From contig CAVVFA010000030.1 in assembly GCA_963747345.1 (NCBI GenBank), positions 124,001 to 188,000 of the forward strand: a stretch of DNA of 64,000 bases, given 5' to 3'. Shown here piece by piece: positions 1 through 9,471 of the stretch (positions within the stretch are counted from its first letter, which is position 1; every line of letters starts with the position of its first letter). A program made the translations under genes and the position numbers. The DNA is from GCA-2746795 sp963747345 (GTDB taxonomy: Bacteria > Chloroflexota > Anaerolineae > Promineifilales > Promineifilaceae). A model generated the notes under the pieces. The model did not search any database and was not told the DNA's origin. It saw only the letters and a program-made list of their open reading frames with translations.

Positions 1-1188
1 GGCCGGCTCGTTATGTTTCGGGATATTACAGATCGTAAACAAACGGAAGAGGCTTATTTCACGTTAGTTGAACAAACGCTGCAAGGGTTCGCTATCATTC
101 AAGATGGGCTGGTTCGGTTTGCGAACCCGGCGTTGGCCACGATTGCCGGGCTGCCTGTGGAAGAGTTAACCGGCGCCCCTGTTGAATCGTTGGTGCTGGC
201 TATTCACCCAGACGATCAAGATATCATGGCGGATATTCAGCCAGATGGCAGTCGGGTGGAGTTTCGGTTTTTCCATCATACGGGTGAGATGCGGTGGTTA
301 GAGTTTACGGCGACACAGATACAGTTTCAGGGGAAAACGGCCGTTCAAGTGGTTACGGTTGATATTACTGAACGGAAAGAAGTGGAAAACGCGCTTTTGC
401 ATGCCAAAGAAGAAGCAGAGAATGCCAGTCGAGCTAAAAGCACATTCCTGGCAAATATGAGCCATGAATTACGGACACCGCTGTCTACGATTATTGGGTA
501 TAGCGAACTGCTCCATGATCAAGCCAAGGCAAAAGGGGATGACGTGCTGACAAAACGACTCAGCCATATTGAGTCATCTGGGTATCGTCTGCTGGCAATT
601 TTGAATGATATTCTTGATATTACGCAAATTGAAGCGCAAAAAGTTGAACTTGAGGAATCGTTGATAGATGTTAACTCGTTTATCAATGATTTGCTGATTA
701 CGACGCGACCGCTGGTAACGCGAAATGGGAATAAACTTGAGGTTGAGCAAGCAGATGGTTTGGGCTGGATTCATGGGGATGCCCAAAAGATACAAAAGGT
801 TTTAGTGAACTTGCTTAGTAATGCGGGCAAGTTTACGGAAAATGGCTTGGTAACGTTCCGAATTTACTGGCAAACGGCCGTTTCCCATTCCGCTTCTACA
901 ATACCAACCGAATACCTTACCTTCCAAGTCATCGATACCGGGATTGGTATGGAATTTGATACCATTGCAGACTTATTCCAACCCTTCTCTCAGGCCGACA
1001 CCTCCATGACGCGCCAATATGGCGGCACGGGTCTGGGATTGTCCATCGCCTACCGATTGTGCCAGATAATGAACGGAAACATGATCGTTGAAAGCGAACC
1101 GCATAGCGGCACAACATTCACCGTTTCTTTACCGGTTCACAAAGAAATAATGCTGAGTGAACCCAGCAGTATGACAAGTGCCACATGA
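1..1188 (+). CDS. PAS-domain sensor histidine kinase, 5' end outside window
   Basis: C-terminal part of a membrane-linked sensor kinase that autophosphorylates and passes phosphate to a response regulator. The reading frame is open to base 1, and its first residues (GRLVMFRDITDRK) match the end of a PAS domain, so the true start lies upstream. Visible order: end of one PAS, a complete PAS (to about residue 125), HisKA with H-box SHELRTPL near residue 155, and HATPase with N-box NLLSNAGKF, G1 DTGIGM and G2 GGTGLGLS. It is clearly paralogous to the kinase at 36797-38938, which predicts that the missing N-terminus is a 7TM sensor. It overlaps the downstream receiver gene by four bases (ATGA), so the two are translationally coupled. 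Confidence 0.93.
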   Translation, partial: GRLVMFRDITDRKQTEEAYFTLVEQTLQGFAIIQDGLVRFANPALATIAGLPVEELTGAPVESLVLAIHPDDQDIMADIQPDGSRVEFRFFHHTGEMRWLEFTATQIQFQGKTAVQVVTVDITERKEVENALLHAKEEAENASRAKSTFLANMSHELRTPLSTIIGYSELLHDQAKAKGDDVLTKRLSHIESSGYRLLAILNDILDITQIEAQKVELEESLIDVNSFINDLLITTRPLVTRNGNKLEVEQADGLGWIHGDAQKIQKVLVNLLSNAGKFTENGLVTFRIYWQTAVSHSASTIPTEYLTFQVIDTGIGMEFDTIADLFQPFSQADTSMTRQYGGTGLGLSIAYRLCQIMNGNMIVESEPHSGTTFTVSLPVHKEIMLSEPSSMTSAT

Positions 1189-1562
1189 CCCAACAGATGA
1201 CAGCCCTCATCATTGAGGATAACCAAGAATTAAATGCCTTATTCACGGAAGCGATTCAAGAATCCGGCTTTGTCTCTGTGTCTGTGTTAGATGGAGAAGC
1301 GGCTCAACTTCGCCTGGCAGAGATTGTGCCACAGTTGATTTTGCTCGATTTACATTTGCCTTATATTTCTGGAGCAGATTTGTTGCTTGAAATCCGTCAA
1401 GACCCCCGCTTAACAGACACGATTGTGATTGTTGCCAGTGCCGATGGTACATGGTCTGGTCATGTTGGTGAACAGGCAGATTATGTGCTGAATAAACCGG
1501 TTAGCTATGTTCAGTTACGGGACATGGGCGTTCGGATTTACCAGAATTTGACTAGAGAATAG
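1185..1562 (+). CDS. Single-domain response regulator (CheY-like receiver)
   Basis: 125-residue stand-alone receiver domain without an output domain. The acidic pocket (IIEDNQE), phospho-acceptor Asp in LILLDLHLP and conserved Lys in LNKPVSYVQ are all visible. Coupling to the kinase just upstream through an ATGA overlap identifies its phosphodonor. The protein closely resembles the receiver at 36063-36425: both carry IVASADGTW and NKPVSYVQLR. The two loci are therefore duplicated kinase-receiver modules. With no DNA-binding domain it probably acts through protein contact or as a phosphorelay intermediate. Confidence 0.9.
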   Translation: MTQQMTALIIEDNQELNALFTEAIQESGFVSVSVLDGEAAQLRLAEIVPQLILLDLHLPYISGADLLLEIRQDPRLTDTIVIVASADGTWSGHVGEQADYVLNKPVSYVQLRDMGVRIYQNLTRE

Positions 1563-1581
1563 GGGTAAGGCGGCGGGGTGG

Positions 1582-2520
1582 CTACCACCAAGTTTTGTAA
1601 GTGAGTACAGTTTCACCAAGGGAACGGCCGTTACTATCCAACGCCGCTAGTCGTAAAACCACATCTTTGCCAGGGGAAATAACAACAGTTAACGGGATCA
1701 CTACTTGGCCTAAATCATCCGTGGGCAGAGAGCGAATAGTTTGTATCTCATCGTCATATGAAATCGCTACCTCTACCATGACATTTGAGACGGGGTCTCC
1801 ACCCGCTGTCAACACGGTTGCGTAGAGAACTTGGTCTTCACCCTCATACAAAATGGGGGCTTTCACATAAGCCGAGACATCTGCATCTGTCACGCCTGCT
1901 GAGGAAACGGGGCGGGCGGGACGCATTTCTTGGTAGGCAAAGACCATTTCATTGTCAAAATGAGTTTGCCCCAGATCGCTCAACTGGACACGTTGGGCCG
2001 CTGAAGCTTCGGGATGCCATTCTAAACGGCCGTTTTCAAAATATTGCACACGTAAGCCATCCACATTCAACTGGGCTGAAATCGGCAGCCCCAGCAGCAC
2101 ATCACCCGCATGGTCTTCATAAAAACGGAGAAACTCATCTTGCACGGTGAATTCAGAATCGGGAAAAGTGCGAATAGCACCATCTTCAGGGACGGGGGCT
2201 AGAATCTGTTCATTGAGACCGCCCAATTCCCAGGCACCTAATTGGGAAACCAATACCCCTGCTGCCCCATCATATTCTAGTCGCACATTTTGGAAGTATT
2301 GTAACGGCCGTTCCCCCGGCACTGCGGTAAACATCTCCGTAACTGGCTCGCCCAACACAGCTTTGCCGCCAAACTCCTGGTAAAAACCTTGAAACTCAGA
2401 GGCAATCGGAATACCATTTTCGCCAACGGCCGTTGGTGGTATATCCGGCTCTCCTCCACAGGCAACCAACAAGCCCAGTAGAAAAAATAAACTTACAATT
2501 ACAACCAATCGATACCGCAT
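1582..2520 (-). CDS. Lipoprotein with paired LGxP/YFENGRLE repeats and Ig-like C-terminus
   Basis: Predicted secreted lipoprotein of 312 residues. The ATG at 2520 is preferred over an upstream TTG (2544) because the protein then begins MRYRLVV, runs into a hydrophobic stretch and ends in a lipobox (LLVAC followed by GG) near residue 20. The middle carries two copies of a repeat with LGEP or LGLP followed by a YF(Q/E)N(V/G)RLE motif, roughly residues 40-105 and 120-165. The last 90 residues look like a beta-sandwich (KAPILYEGEDQVLYA onward). No enzyme motif is seen. It lies 27 bases downstream of rsgA on the same strand and may be co-transcribed. Two AACGGCCGTT copies encode parts of the repeats. 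Confidence 0.7.
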   Translation of the reverse strand: MRYRLVVIVSLFFLLGLLVACGGEPDIPPTAVGENGIPIASEFQGFYQEFGGKAVLGEPVTEMFTAVPGERPLQYFQNVRLEYDGAAGVLVSQLGAWELGGLNEQILAPVPEDGAIRTFPDSEFTVQDEFLRFYEDHAGDVLLGLPISAQLNVDGLRVQYFENGRLEWHPEASAAQRVQLSDLGQTHFDNEMVFAYQEMRPARPVSSAGVTDADVSAYVKAPILYEGEDQVLYATVLTAGGDPVSNVMVEVAISYDDEIQTIRSLPTDDLGQVVIPLTVVISPGKDVVLRLAALDSNGRSLGETVLTYKTWW

Positions 2521-2547
2521 TAATAATTCACCATCAACTATCAACCA

Positions 2548-3492
2548 TTAGTATGCTGATTTATCTAGCATCTCATGTTCTTCGCGCAAACGCAAATAGC
2601 TAACGTACCGCTGCTTTGAGACTCGACCATCCTTCACGGCCGCCAGGACAGCACACTTCGGCTCATGTTGATGGGTGCAATCACTGAACTGGCAATCTGG
2701 CACTAACGGGGCAATCTCCCGAAAATAAGCATCTAGCTCACTCGGTTCCAAATCAAACAAAGCCAGCCCGCGAATCCCAGGCGTGTCGGCCACATAGCCG
2801 CCGCCTTCCAGTGGAATCAATTCCGCAAAACGGGTGGTATGTAATCCCTTTCCCGTGGCATCACTCACCTGGTTGACTTTTAAGCCCAATCCAGGCTGAA
2901 TGGCATTCAGCAAGCTCGATTTACCTACGCCCGAAGAGCCAGCAAATACCGTAATTTTGTCATGCAGACAAGCTTTGAGTTCAGCAACGCCACTATCTTC
3001 TTTCGCGCTGGTATAAATAACACGATAGCCAATATCGGCATAGAGTTGGAATTTTTCACGGGTTTTATCAAGTTCTGCCAAATCGATTTTGTTGATGCAG
3101 ATGATGGTGGGTAAGTCATTCATCTCTGCCACCGCGAGGAAACGATCCAATTTGCGTAAACTGGGAGACGGGGACTTAATGGAAAAAACAAATACCAGTT
3201 GATCCGGATTCGCTACCAAGACTTGCTCTTGATCTGAGTTTAATTGCCGGGCTTCGGCTGAGGGGCGTGTTCGGGAAAGCACAGCACGACGGGGTGCAAT
3301 CGCTTCAATGGCACCCGTGCCATCCGCGTTGAGCGAAATTGTTACCTCATCGCCAACGGCCACAATGGATGAATTTTGCCATTTTTGTTTCATTCGCCCA
3401 GGAAGGTGAGACACAATCTCACCTTGCGATGTTTGCACGGTATAAAACCCGCTAATTGCCTTGGTGACGAGTCCTTCTAGTTGTTGATTCAG
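2548..3492 (-). CDS. rsgA: Ribosome small subunit-dependent GTPase RsgA, probable CTG start
   Basis: Circularly permuted GTPase that binds the 30S subunit during late maturation. Motifs visible in permuted order: NKIDL (G4), then GSSGVGKSS (P-loop), then DTPGIRGL (G3). A C-terminal zinc site follows, with the Cys/His pattern CQFSDCTHQHEPKC. A GTG at 3438 would cut off the start of the OB-fold. The frame continues upstream through 18 more codons giving LEGLVTKAISGFY, typical for the RsgA N-terminus. The best initiator there is a CTG at 3492, preceded by AAAGGA at eight-base spacing. Length would be 314 residues, normal for the family. The function is certain; the start codon is an inference. 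Confidence 0.92.
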   Translation of the reverse strand: MNQQLEGLVTKAISGFYTVQTSQGEIVSHLPGRMKQKWQNSSIVAVGDEVTISLNADGTGAIEAIAPRRAVLSRTRPSAEARQLNSDQEQVLVANPDQLVFVFSIKSPSPSLRKLDRFLAVAEMNDLPTIICINKIDLAELDKTREKFQLYADIGYRVIYTSAKEDSGVAELKACLHDKITVFAGSSGVGKSSLLNAIQPGLGLKVNQVSDATGKGLHTTRFAELIPLEGGGYVADTPGIRGLALFDLEPSELDAYFREIAPLVPDCQFSDCTHQHEPKCAVLAAVKDGRVSKQRYVSYLRLREEHEMLDKSAY

Positions 3493-3563
3493 AAATCTAA
3501 TCCTTTATTTATGATGATGGCTTCATTATAGCCAAAACAGGCCGAGGCGTGAACTAAAAAACC

Positions 3564-3842
3564 TTAAATTCGTTCTACAAACCAGGCGGCCACATAGCCT
3601 TCAGTACCGCCTTCTGTGCGCACATGAATCCATTGCCCCTTCACGCCAATCTTGGCCAAGGGATTATCTGCTTCAATCACAACCAATGTTTCATCTTCCC
3701 GGATATAACGGATTAACGTGGTATTCTCCACTTGGGGAGCGTTGCGTAGGGCTAAACTGGCGACCGTGATTTTGACAATGGGGGGAAACGGCCGTGTGCC
3801 TCTATTGTCTGATTCTGGATTCTTAGGTGAATTCGATTCCAT
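3564..3842 (-). CDS. Small SH3-like domain protein
   Basis: 92-residue protein. After a charged, proline-containing first 25 residues it reads as one bacterial SH3-like fold: VASLALRNAP at the start, ETLVVIEADNP in the middle and GQWIHVRTEGGTEGYVAAWFV at the end, the usual RNxP / GxWxxVR / GYVxxxY pattern. No signal peptide or enzyme motif is visible, so it is probably a cytoplasmic or adaptor module of unknown partner. It sits between a membrane GT-C-like gene and rsgA, all on the minus strand. Confidence 0.7.
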   Translation of the reverse strand: MESNSPKNPESDNRGTRPFPPIVKITVASLALRNAPQVENTTLIRYIREDETLVVIEADNPLAKIGVKGQWIHVRTEGGTEGYVAAWFVERI

Positions 3843-3857
3843 GGCTAATTCCTACGG

Positions 3858-5841
3858 TTATTCTCGTACTAAAAACAATTGATTGGCTAATTCCGTACCA
3901 TCGGCTGAAAAGGCTGATAAACGAGAGCCGTCTCCACGGAATAACCCAACTTCAACCTGATAACATCCATCTCCAGACAACGCGGTGAGTGGAATCTGCT
4001 TCACATCATGAATTTGTGTGCCGGGAGTTAAGAATGTGAAGGGCAACATTCTCTCTAGCGCAAAACCACTGCCTTCGCCGAGAAGATTTCCCGTGCAATC
4101 AAAAGCGTTGCGGAAGATAGTGGCTTGTGGATCGTCTCCAGTATACACCCAATCGAGAGCAATTGTTAAAATATTGTCTTGAACATTAACGTGACTGTCG
4201 GTTAAATAAACCTTGTCTTCATAGTTGGCAAGATAGGAGGGTGGGGGTTGCGTATCACCTGGCTTAATTTCACCAGCATAGATGACTTGCGAACGGCCGT
4301 TATCCCCATAAGTCGTCAACCAAACCCGACCATGCCCATACGCTTCTTGCGTAAACTTCTCCATGTGCCACAGTTGGTCTGTCCCCTCATTCGCCGTCGC
4401 TAAATAATAGTCCGTTAAATCTGGTCGAATTTCCGGGAAAGTTGCCACCGTTGCCTGCCAATCGACGCCGCTGTTTAGTTCAACTAAATCCAACACGTTC
4501 AAATAGGGAGCCAGCACCGCCACGCCATCATTGCCGACGGGATACCACGGCCGTTTATAAGCCAGCCAGTTCACCGTATTGATAACAATGTCGCTGCTGT
4601 CTGGCGCTTCCTGCGCAATCTTGACCATATCGGACAGTGGTGCTAAAGCAAACTCATGCAGCGTCACTTCGCGGCGCACATAGACGATGGGCAGTACCAG
4701 CGTAAAAATCAGCAGGGCGGCCACGATGCTGGTTTTTAGCCACCACTGTTTGAAAATGAGAACGGCCGTTACCATCCCCGTCGCCCAAATCATCGCCCCA
4801 CCCACCCCCGTAAAATAAAGCAGACGCGGACTAATCGAGATGTAATCATACGGCAGCGCCACCACACTGGGCAGCATCGCCAACGCCGTCCAGCCCAGCC
4901 CCAGCAGCAAAATGCGCAATTGCCCACCGCGCCATAAAATTAAAGCCACCAACGCCAAAAATAAACCACCAATCAGCCAAATCGCCGTAATGTCGCGCCA
5001 GCCTTGCGTTTGCATCAGCCAGGTGGCAATCGGCTGGAACGGATACGTTGGCCCTTGTAGAAAAAAGGAGGTTTTCATCAGCGCCAATTCGAGGCTGTCT
5101 AACTGAATGGCAATGCCCTCGTTATCCGTTTTGGGGACGGCATACCACACTGGCAAAAACAGCGCACTCGCCAGCGGCAGGGCAAACAGCCACCACCATT
5201 GCCGTCGAGCAAAACGCCAATCATAGAGCAAATAGGTCAGCGCCATCACTGGGCCTGCCATGATGCCCGCTTCGTGCGTAAACGCCGCTAATAAAGCAAA
5301 TACCAGCGCTGTTGCCAGCCACCTTTTCTTTTCGCTGCGCTCGTATTGGATAACGGCCGTTACCCCCACCAGCGTAAAAAATAGCACCAATGGATGCATC
5401 GCCGCCGCCAAATGTGCCACCGGCAAAATAGCAAAGGGATAGGTCACGAAGAGAACGGCTGTTAATAGTTCCACCGCCCAGACCGTTTTCGCCGCAGATT
5501 TCCGCGCACTGGTAAAGAACCACCCCGCTGCTTTACCCAGCAACACCCCGTTGGCGACATGGATGAGCAAAACTAAGATGTGAGGAACGGCCGTTGCTCC
5601 CGGTGGTAGTCCCATAAACAACAACTTATACAACGAAAAAATAACCGGCCGATAATACGGCAGCCCGGTTACATTCGTCCAAATTTCAACAAAACTTTTA
5701 GCATACGGCAAAATTATAATGGGGAAAATCATCCCAAAAATAAGGCAGCGCCACCGCCGGCGCATACAACACAAGCGCCAGCCCCAACGGCAGCAAAACC
5801 AGACTCAAACTATATCGATAACGACGCAAAAAATTAAGCAT
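3858..5841 (-). CDS. Polytopic membrane GT-C-like protein, N-terminal frameshift
   Basis: Multi-spanning membrane protein with a soluble C-terminal tail, resembling the lipid-sugar dependent GT-C glycosyltransferase style common in Chloroflexota; the substrate cannot be read from sequence. The open frame from 5774 lacks a sensible beginning. A better start is the ATG at 5841 in another frame, encoding MLNFLRRYRYSLSLVLL and the motif LPYFWDDFPHYNF, whose Asp pair fits the catalytic loop of GT-C enzymes. The frames join between about 5700 and 5735, where one base must be lost or gained. From there to about residue 420 the protein is a series of hydrophobic helices, and the last 200 residues are soluble. 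Either a sequencing indel or a recent mutation. Confidence 0.65.
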
Positions 5842-5851
5842 AGAAGTAATA

Positions 5852-5967
5852 AAGTTGCAGAGTGGCAAGGTGGCAAAGTAGCACGTTACCCTTATTACCC
5901 TGCAACCTTGCCACTCTGCCCCCTTTAATAAAAAAAACCTGCCAGATTATACAACCTGACAGGTCAT
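5852..5967. repeat. Intergenic mini-repeats: GGCAAGGTGGC arms and CCTG(A/C)CAG hairpin
   Basis: Bases 5854-5925 contain GCAGAGTGGCAAGGTGGC followed after ACGTTACC by an inverted partner ending CTTGCCACTCTGCC, an imperfect foldback. The same family recurs at 16254-16436 with the same ACGTTAC centre. Directly after, 5935-5967 carries AACCTGCCAG and AACCTGACAGG, related to the hairpin at 44614. A fragment like CTCCGCGCTCTCTGCGG follows at about 6010. No gene is seen in this 195-base gap. Confidence 0.6.
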
Positions 5968-6036
5968 CGTTAAACATTCAACTCAAAGGACGCATATTTG
6001 AAATCTCCGCATCCTCCGCGCTCTCTGCGGTTAAAA

Positions 6037-7011
6037 TCAACTCAAGCGATTGCTAAATTCCTCAGTCAACGCGGGCAGCACCTCAAACAAGTCACCGACA
6101 ATGCCATACTGAGCCAGTTTGAAAATAGGCGCTTCGGGGTCTTTGTTGATCGCCACAATCACCTTCGACGTGCGCATCCCAGCTTGATGCTGGATCGCGC
6201 CACTGATACCGGCGGCGATATACAAATCAGGGCTAACCGTTTTACCCGTCTGACCAACCTGATGCTCGTACGGAATCCAACCAGCGTCAACAGCAGCCCG
6301 AGAAGCGCCCATCGCCGCACCCAACACATCGGCCAAAGCTTGCACTGGCTTGAACCCTTCCGGGCCACCCACGCCACGACCACCGCTGACGATGATGCTG
6401 GCATCGGTCAGACTGACGCCGCCATCTTTTGCTGAAAAACCGGTAACTTTGCTGGCGATGTCGTCTTCCGCCACGACAGCCTCAACCGTTTCAGCGGAAC
6501 CAGAGCCGCCTGTGGATTCTGCTTGGGGGAAGGAGCGACCGCGCAGCGTGATCACTTGCGTGCCTTCTGTGACAAATACGGTTGCCAGCAGTTTCCCGGC
6601 ATAAACAGAACGGGTCACTTTGACGATGCCGTCTTCGACCTTAATGCCCGTGCCATCGGCAACCAGACCAGCATCCAAATCAGCGGCTACCCATGCGGCC
6701 AAATCACGGCCTCGGGTAGAGGCGCCAGCCAAAATCACACTCGGCTCTTTGTCTTGGGCTAGACTGACAACCAGGGGACCAACCGCTTCAACACGGAAAG
6801 GAGCCAGGGATTCATCATCAGCGGCCAATACTTCATCTGCGCCCATATCAAAAGCGGCATCCACCACGCCATCGACACCGGAGCCGATGACCAGCGCCAC
6901 TAAATCTTCACCCAGCCCGTCGGCAATGATGCGTCCGGCGGTCATCATTTCTTTGGCGATGGCCGGAATCTGACCATCTGCATTTTCTACAAATACAAAT
7001 ACGCCGCTCAT
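6037..7011 (-). CDS. etfA: Electron transfer flavoprotein alpha subunit
   Basis: FAD-binding subunit of ETF, which accepts electrons from acyl-CoA dehydrogenases and passes them towards the quinone pool. At 324 residues it is of normal length. The C-terminal FAD domain shows the family signature: DLYIAAGISGAIQHQAG, then NKDPEAPIF and a conserved Asp in YGIVGDLFE. The N-terminal domain is the usual alpha/beta fold. Its start overlaps the end of etfB by four bases, so the two subunits are translationally coupled, as expected for a heterodimer. The acyl-CoA dehydrogenase upstream on the same strand is the probable electron donor. Confidence 0.95.
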   Translation of the reverse strand: MSGVFVFVENADGQIPAIAKEMMTAGRIIADGLGEDLVALVIGSGVDGVVDAAFDMGADEVLAADDESLAPFRVEAVGPLVVSLAQDKEPSVILAGASTRGRDLAAWVAADLDAGLVADGTGIKVEDGIVKVTRSVYAGKLLATVFVTEGTQVITLRGRSFPQAESTGGSGSAETVEAVVAEDDIASKVTGFSAKDGGVSLTDASIIVSGGRGVGGPEGFKPVQALADVLGAAMGASRAAVDAGWIPYEHQVGQTGKTVSPDLYIAAGISGAIQHQAGMRTSKVIVAINKDPEAPIFKLAQYGIVGDLFEVLPALTEEFSNRLS

Positions 7012-7796
7012 ATCACCTTCTCCTCGAACAGTTTATCGGCGAGTTCAGACGCCATATCCTGTACAGAATCTCCTCCAATCATCGTCACACTGCCTTCACG
7101 CGGCGGCATGGCGTAGACGTGAGACCAATCGACTTTGCTGCCGACCGCATCGACGCCTAAATCGGCGGCGCTCAATACGGGAATGGTAGCGCGGCTGGCT
7201 TTACGAATGCCCATAAACGAGGGATAGCGCGGGTCGTTGATTTCTTTGACGACGCTGATGACCACTGGCAAACTGGCTGTGACGGTTTCTTTGCCGTCGT
7301 CCAGCAGACGCTCAACGGTGATAGCCCCATCGCCAATCTCTTTGATAGCGGACACGAAGGTGAGCGGAGTCCAACCTAATTTACGGGCAGTCTGAACGGC
7401 CGTTTGCCCCGTATCCCCATCAATGGCTGTTTTTCCAAAAATGACCACACCCACGTCACCCACATGGTTAACGGCGGCGGCCAATACTTTGGCAGTGCCT
7501 AATGAATCTGCGCCCGCAAATGCGGCGTCAGACAGCAAAATGGCTTCAGTACAGCCCATCGCCAACGCGGTTTTGAGTGCTTCCTGGCTGCCCTCGTCGC
7601 CCAGCGTCAGGGCGATGACATCGGTCGCGCCATGATTCTCTTTGAGCAGGATGCCTTCCTCAATGCCGTATTCATCCCAGGGGTTAACCACATTGGGCTT
7701 TCCACCCGGATCTTCCCAGCTAACGCTGCCCGCCGCGTCAACGGTCAGGTCAGCGGTGGTGCTGGGTGTTTGTTTGGTACAAACGACTACTTTCAT
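7008..7796 (-). CDS. etfB: Electron transfer flavoprotein beta subunit
   Basis: AMP-binding subunit of ETF. The ATG at 7796 is chosen because it gives the canonical beginning MKVVVCTKQTP and has GGAGG nine bases upstream; an in-frame extension to 7874 only encodes repeat DNA. Length becomes 262 residues, normal for the family. The signature region IKEINDPRYPSFMGIRKA (residues about 185-200) is intact. One AACGGCCGTT copy at 7397 encodes the TAV of GQTAVQTA. It overlaps etfA by ATGA and lies 258 bases below the acyl-CoA dehydrogenase gene. Confidence 0.95.
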   Translation of the reverse strand: MKVVVCTKQTPSTTADLTVDAAGSVSWEDPGGKPNVVNPWDEYGIEEGILLKENHGATDVIALTLGDEGSQEALKTALAMGCTEAILLSDAAFAGADSLGTAKVLAAAVNHVGDVGVVIFGKTAIDGDTGQTAVQTARKLGWTPLTFVSAIKEIGDGAITVERLLDDGKETVTASLPVVISVVKEINDPRYPSFMGIRKASRATIPVLSAADLGVDAVGSKVDWSHVYAMPPREGSVTMIGGDSVQDMASELADKLFEEKVI

Positions 7797-8054
7797 GTAT
7801 TGACCTCCAAAAGATAATGATGAAGGATGAAGGATGAGGGATGAAAGTGAATTGCGCTTTGCACAACTCATCATTCATAACTCATCATTCATCACTTCTA
7901 AATGGTTCATTCATTTCTCGAAGCGTTACTGGAACACCTCGTTGGTAAACGTAGTTAGGGCGACTCGCCCGGCTCCGGTTTGGTGTGTAGATCGTCGAGG
8001 GTTGAGCCTGTCGAAACCCGGTTCCGCCTTCGACAAGCTCAGGCTACATCTCCA
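7797..8054. repeat. Intergenic mosaic of two mini-repeats
   Basis: No gene here. Bases 7815-7895 hold GATGAAGGATGAAGGATGAG direct units and a matching inverted arm, CATCATTCATAACTCATC, which can fold back. Bases 7998-8045 hold GAGCCTGTCGAAA and its inverted partner CTTCGACAAGCTCAGGC, with a short centre. The second block lies directly downstream of the acyl-CoA dehydrogenase stop and could act as a transcript-end hairpin, though it has no T-run. Confidence 0.6.
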
Positions 8055-9273
8055 CTAATCCTCATTCTGCCAAAAATCCGCATCATACGCGGGCAGTTCA
8101 CAGCGCAGTGGTTTGTCTTTGCGGTGGCCGAAGGCGTAGGCGGCTTGCATCAGTTGGTGAATTTCGCTGGTGCCTTCGTAGATGATGCCACCGCGGCTGT
8201 TGCGCAGGTAACGCTCCACGTCATATTCATCGGAGAAGCCATAAGCGCCGTGAACCTGGATGGCTTCGTGAGCCGCTTTGAAGGAATAGTCGGTGGCATA
8301 CCACTTGGCCATGGAGACTTCGCGGGTATTGCGGACGCCTTCGTTTTTGAGCCAGCCCACTTTGAGATAGAGCAGACGGGCGACATCATACCATTGCTGC
8401 ATCCAGGCAATTTTTTGCTGAATGAGTTGGTACTGGGCGATGGGCTTGCCGAAGGTTTCCCGTTCTTGGGCATATTTGATGGAAGCTTCCATGGCGGCGC
8501 GAATGAGTCCTGTGGCTCCGGATGCGACTGTATAACGGCCGTTATCCAGACAACTCATCGCAATCTTAAAGCCTTCCCCTTCCTCACCAAGGCGATTGGC
8601 AGCAGGCACGCGCACATTGTCGCAGTTGATCCAGCCCGTCGAGCCAGCCCGTACACCTAGTTTGTCATGAATATCGCCGGTGGTGACACCCGCCATGTCA
8701 GTTTCCACCATGAAGGCGGTGATGCCGTTGTGGGCAGGTTGGGCGTTGGTATCGGTTTTGGCAAACCAGAGGATGTGGTGGGCTTTGGTCGCCAGACTAA
8801 TCCACATCTTTTCGCCGTTGATGATGTAGTCGTCGCCGTCGCGGCGAGCGGTGGAGCGCATGGCGGCCACGTCGGAACCAGCGCCAGGCTCAGTCAGGCC
8901 GAAGCCTGCATATTTTTCGCCGCGTGCTTGCGGTGCCAGGAAGCGCTGTTTTTGCTCCTCGTGTGCCCCATTGCAGCACGCCCATGCTGTTCAGCCCCAT
9001 ATGGACTGACATGACAACGCGCAAGGTGGTATCGATACGTTCCAGTTCTTCGCACACCAGACCCAGCGTCACGTAATCAAAGCCCTGTCCGCCGTAGCGC
9101 ACCGGAATATTGATGCCGAGAATGCCGAGTTCTGCCATACGGGGCAGCGCCGCCGGATTCATGGCTTGCTTCCGGTCGTACTCTTTAATCGTCGGGTAAA
9201 TCTCGTTCTCGCCGAACTCGCGCACCATGCGAGCCGCTTCTAATTGTTCTTCGTTGAGGGAAAAATCTAGCAT
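8055..9273 (-). CDS. Acyl-CoA dehydrogenase, split by one frameshift
   Basis: FAD enzyme that introduces the alpha-beta double bond in acyl-CoA and hands electrons to ETF, encoded just downstream. The first frame (ATG 9273, MLDFSLNEEQLEAARMVREF) runs to about 8975 and the second continues to 8055. The join is inside QWGTEEQKQRFL, where GGCACAC needs one base fewer. Joined length is about 405 residues, typical for the family. Visible motifs: GFGLTEPGAGSD (flavin/substrate loop) and the C-terminal YLRNSRGGIIYEGTSEIH with the catalytic Glu of YEGTSEI. Because everything on both sides is well preserved, a sequencing indel is likelier than a pseudogene. Confidence 0.88.
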
Positions 9274-9471
9274 TGGTACCGGTTCTCGTGGGTGCTGTGG
9301 GATTTTCTGCCCCGCTATGGCCGGTTTCCTGACCGCATTGTGGCCGGACTCCTGACCGTGCCACACCAGGTCAAAAACAGCTAGCATCATTATAACGAGT
9401 GGGGAAATGATACGCAACATGTCGCACTGCGTCATGAAGGATTGACGACTGTGGATTTTGGATTGATGATT

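Noticed and set aside
929..1117. Short antisense open frames inside the kinase and other genes
   Set aside because: They lie opposite well-supported coding regions, have no ribosome binding site and no recognisable motifs.
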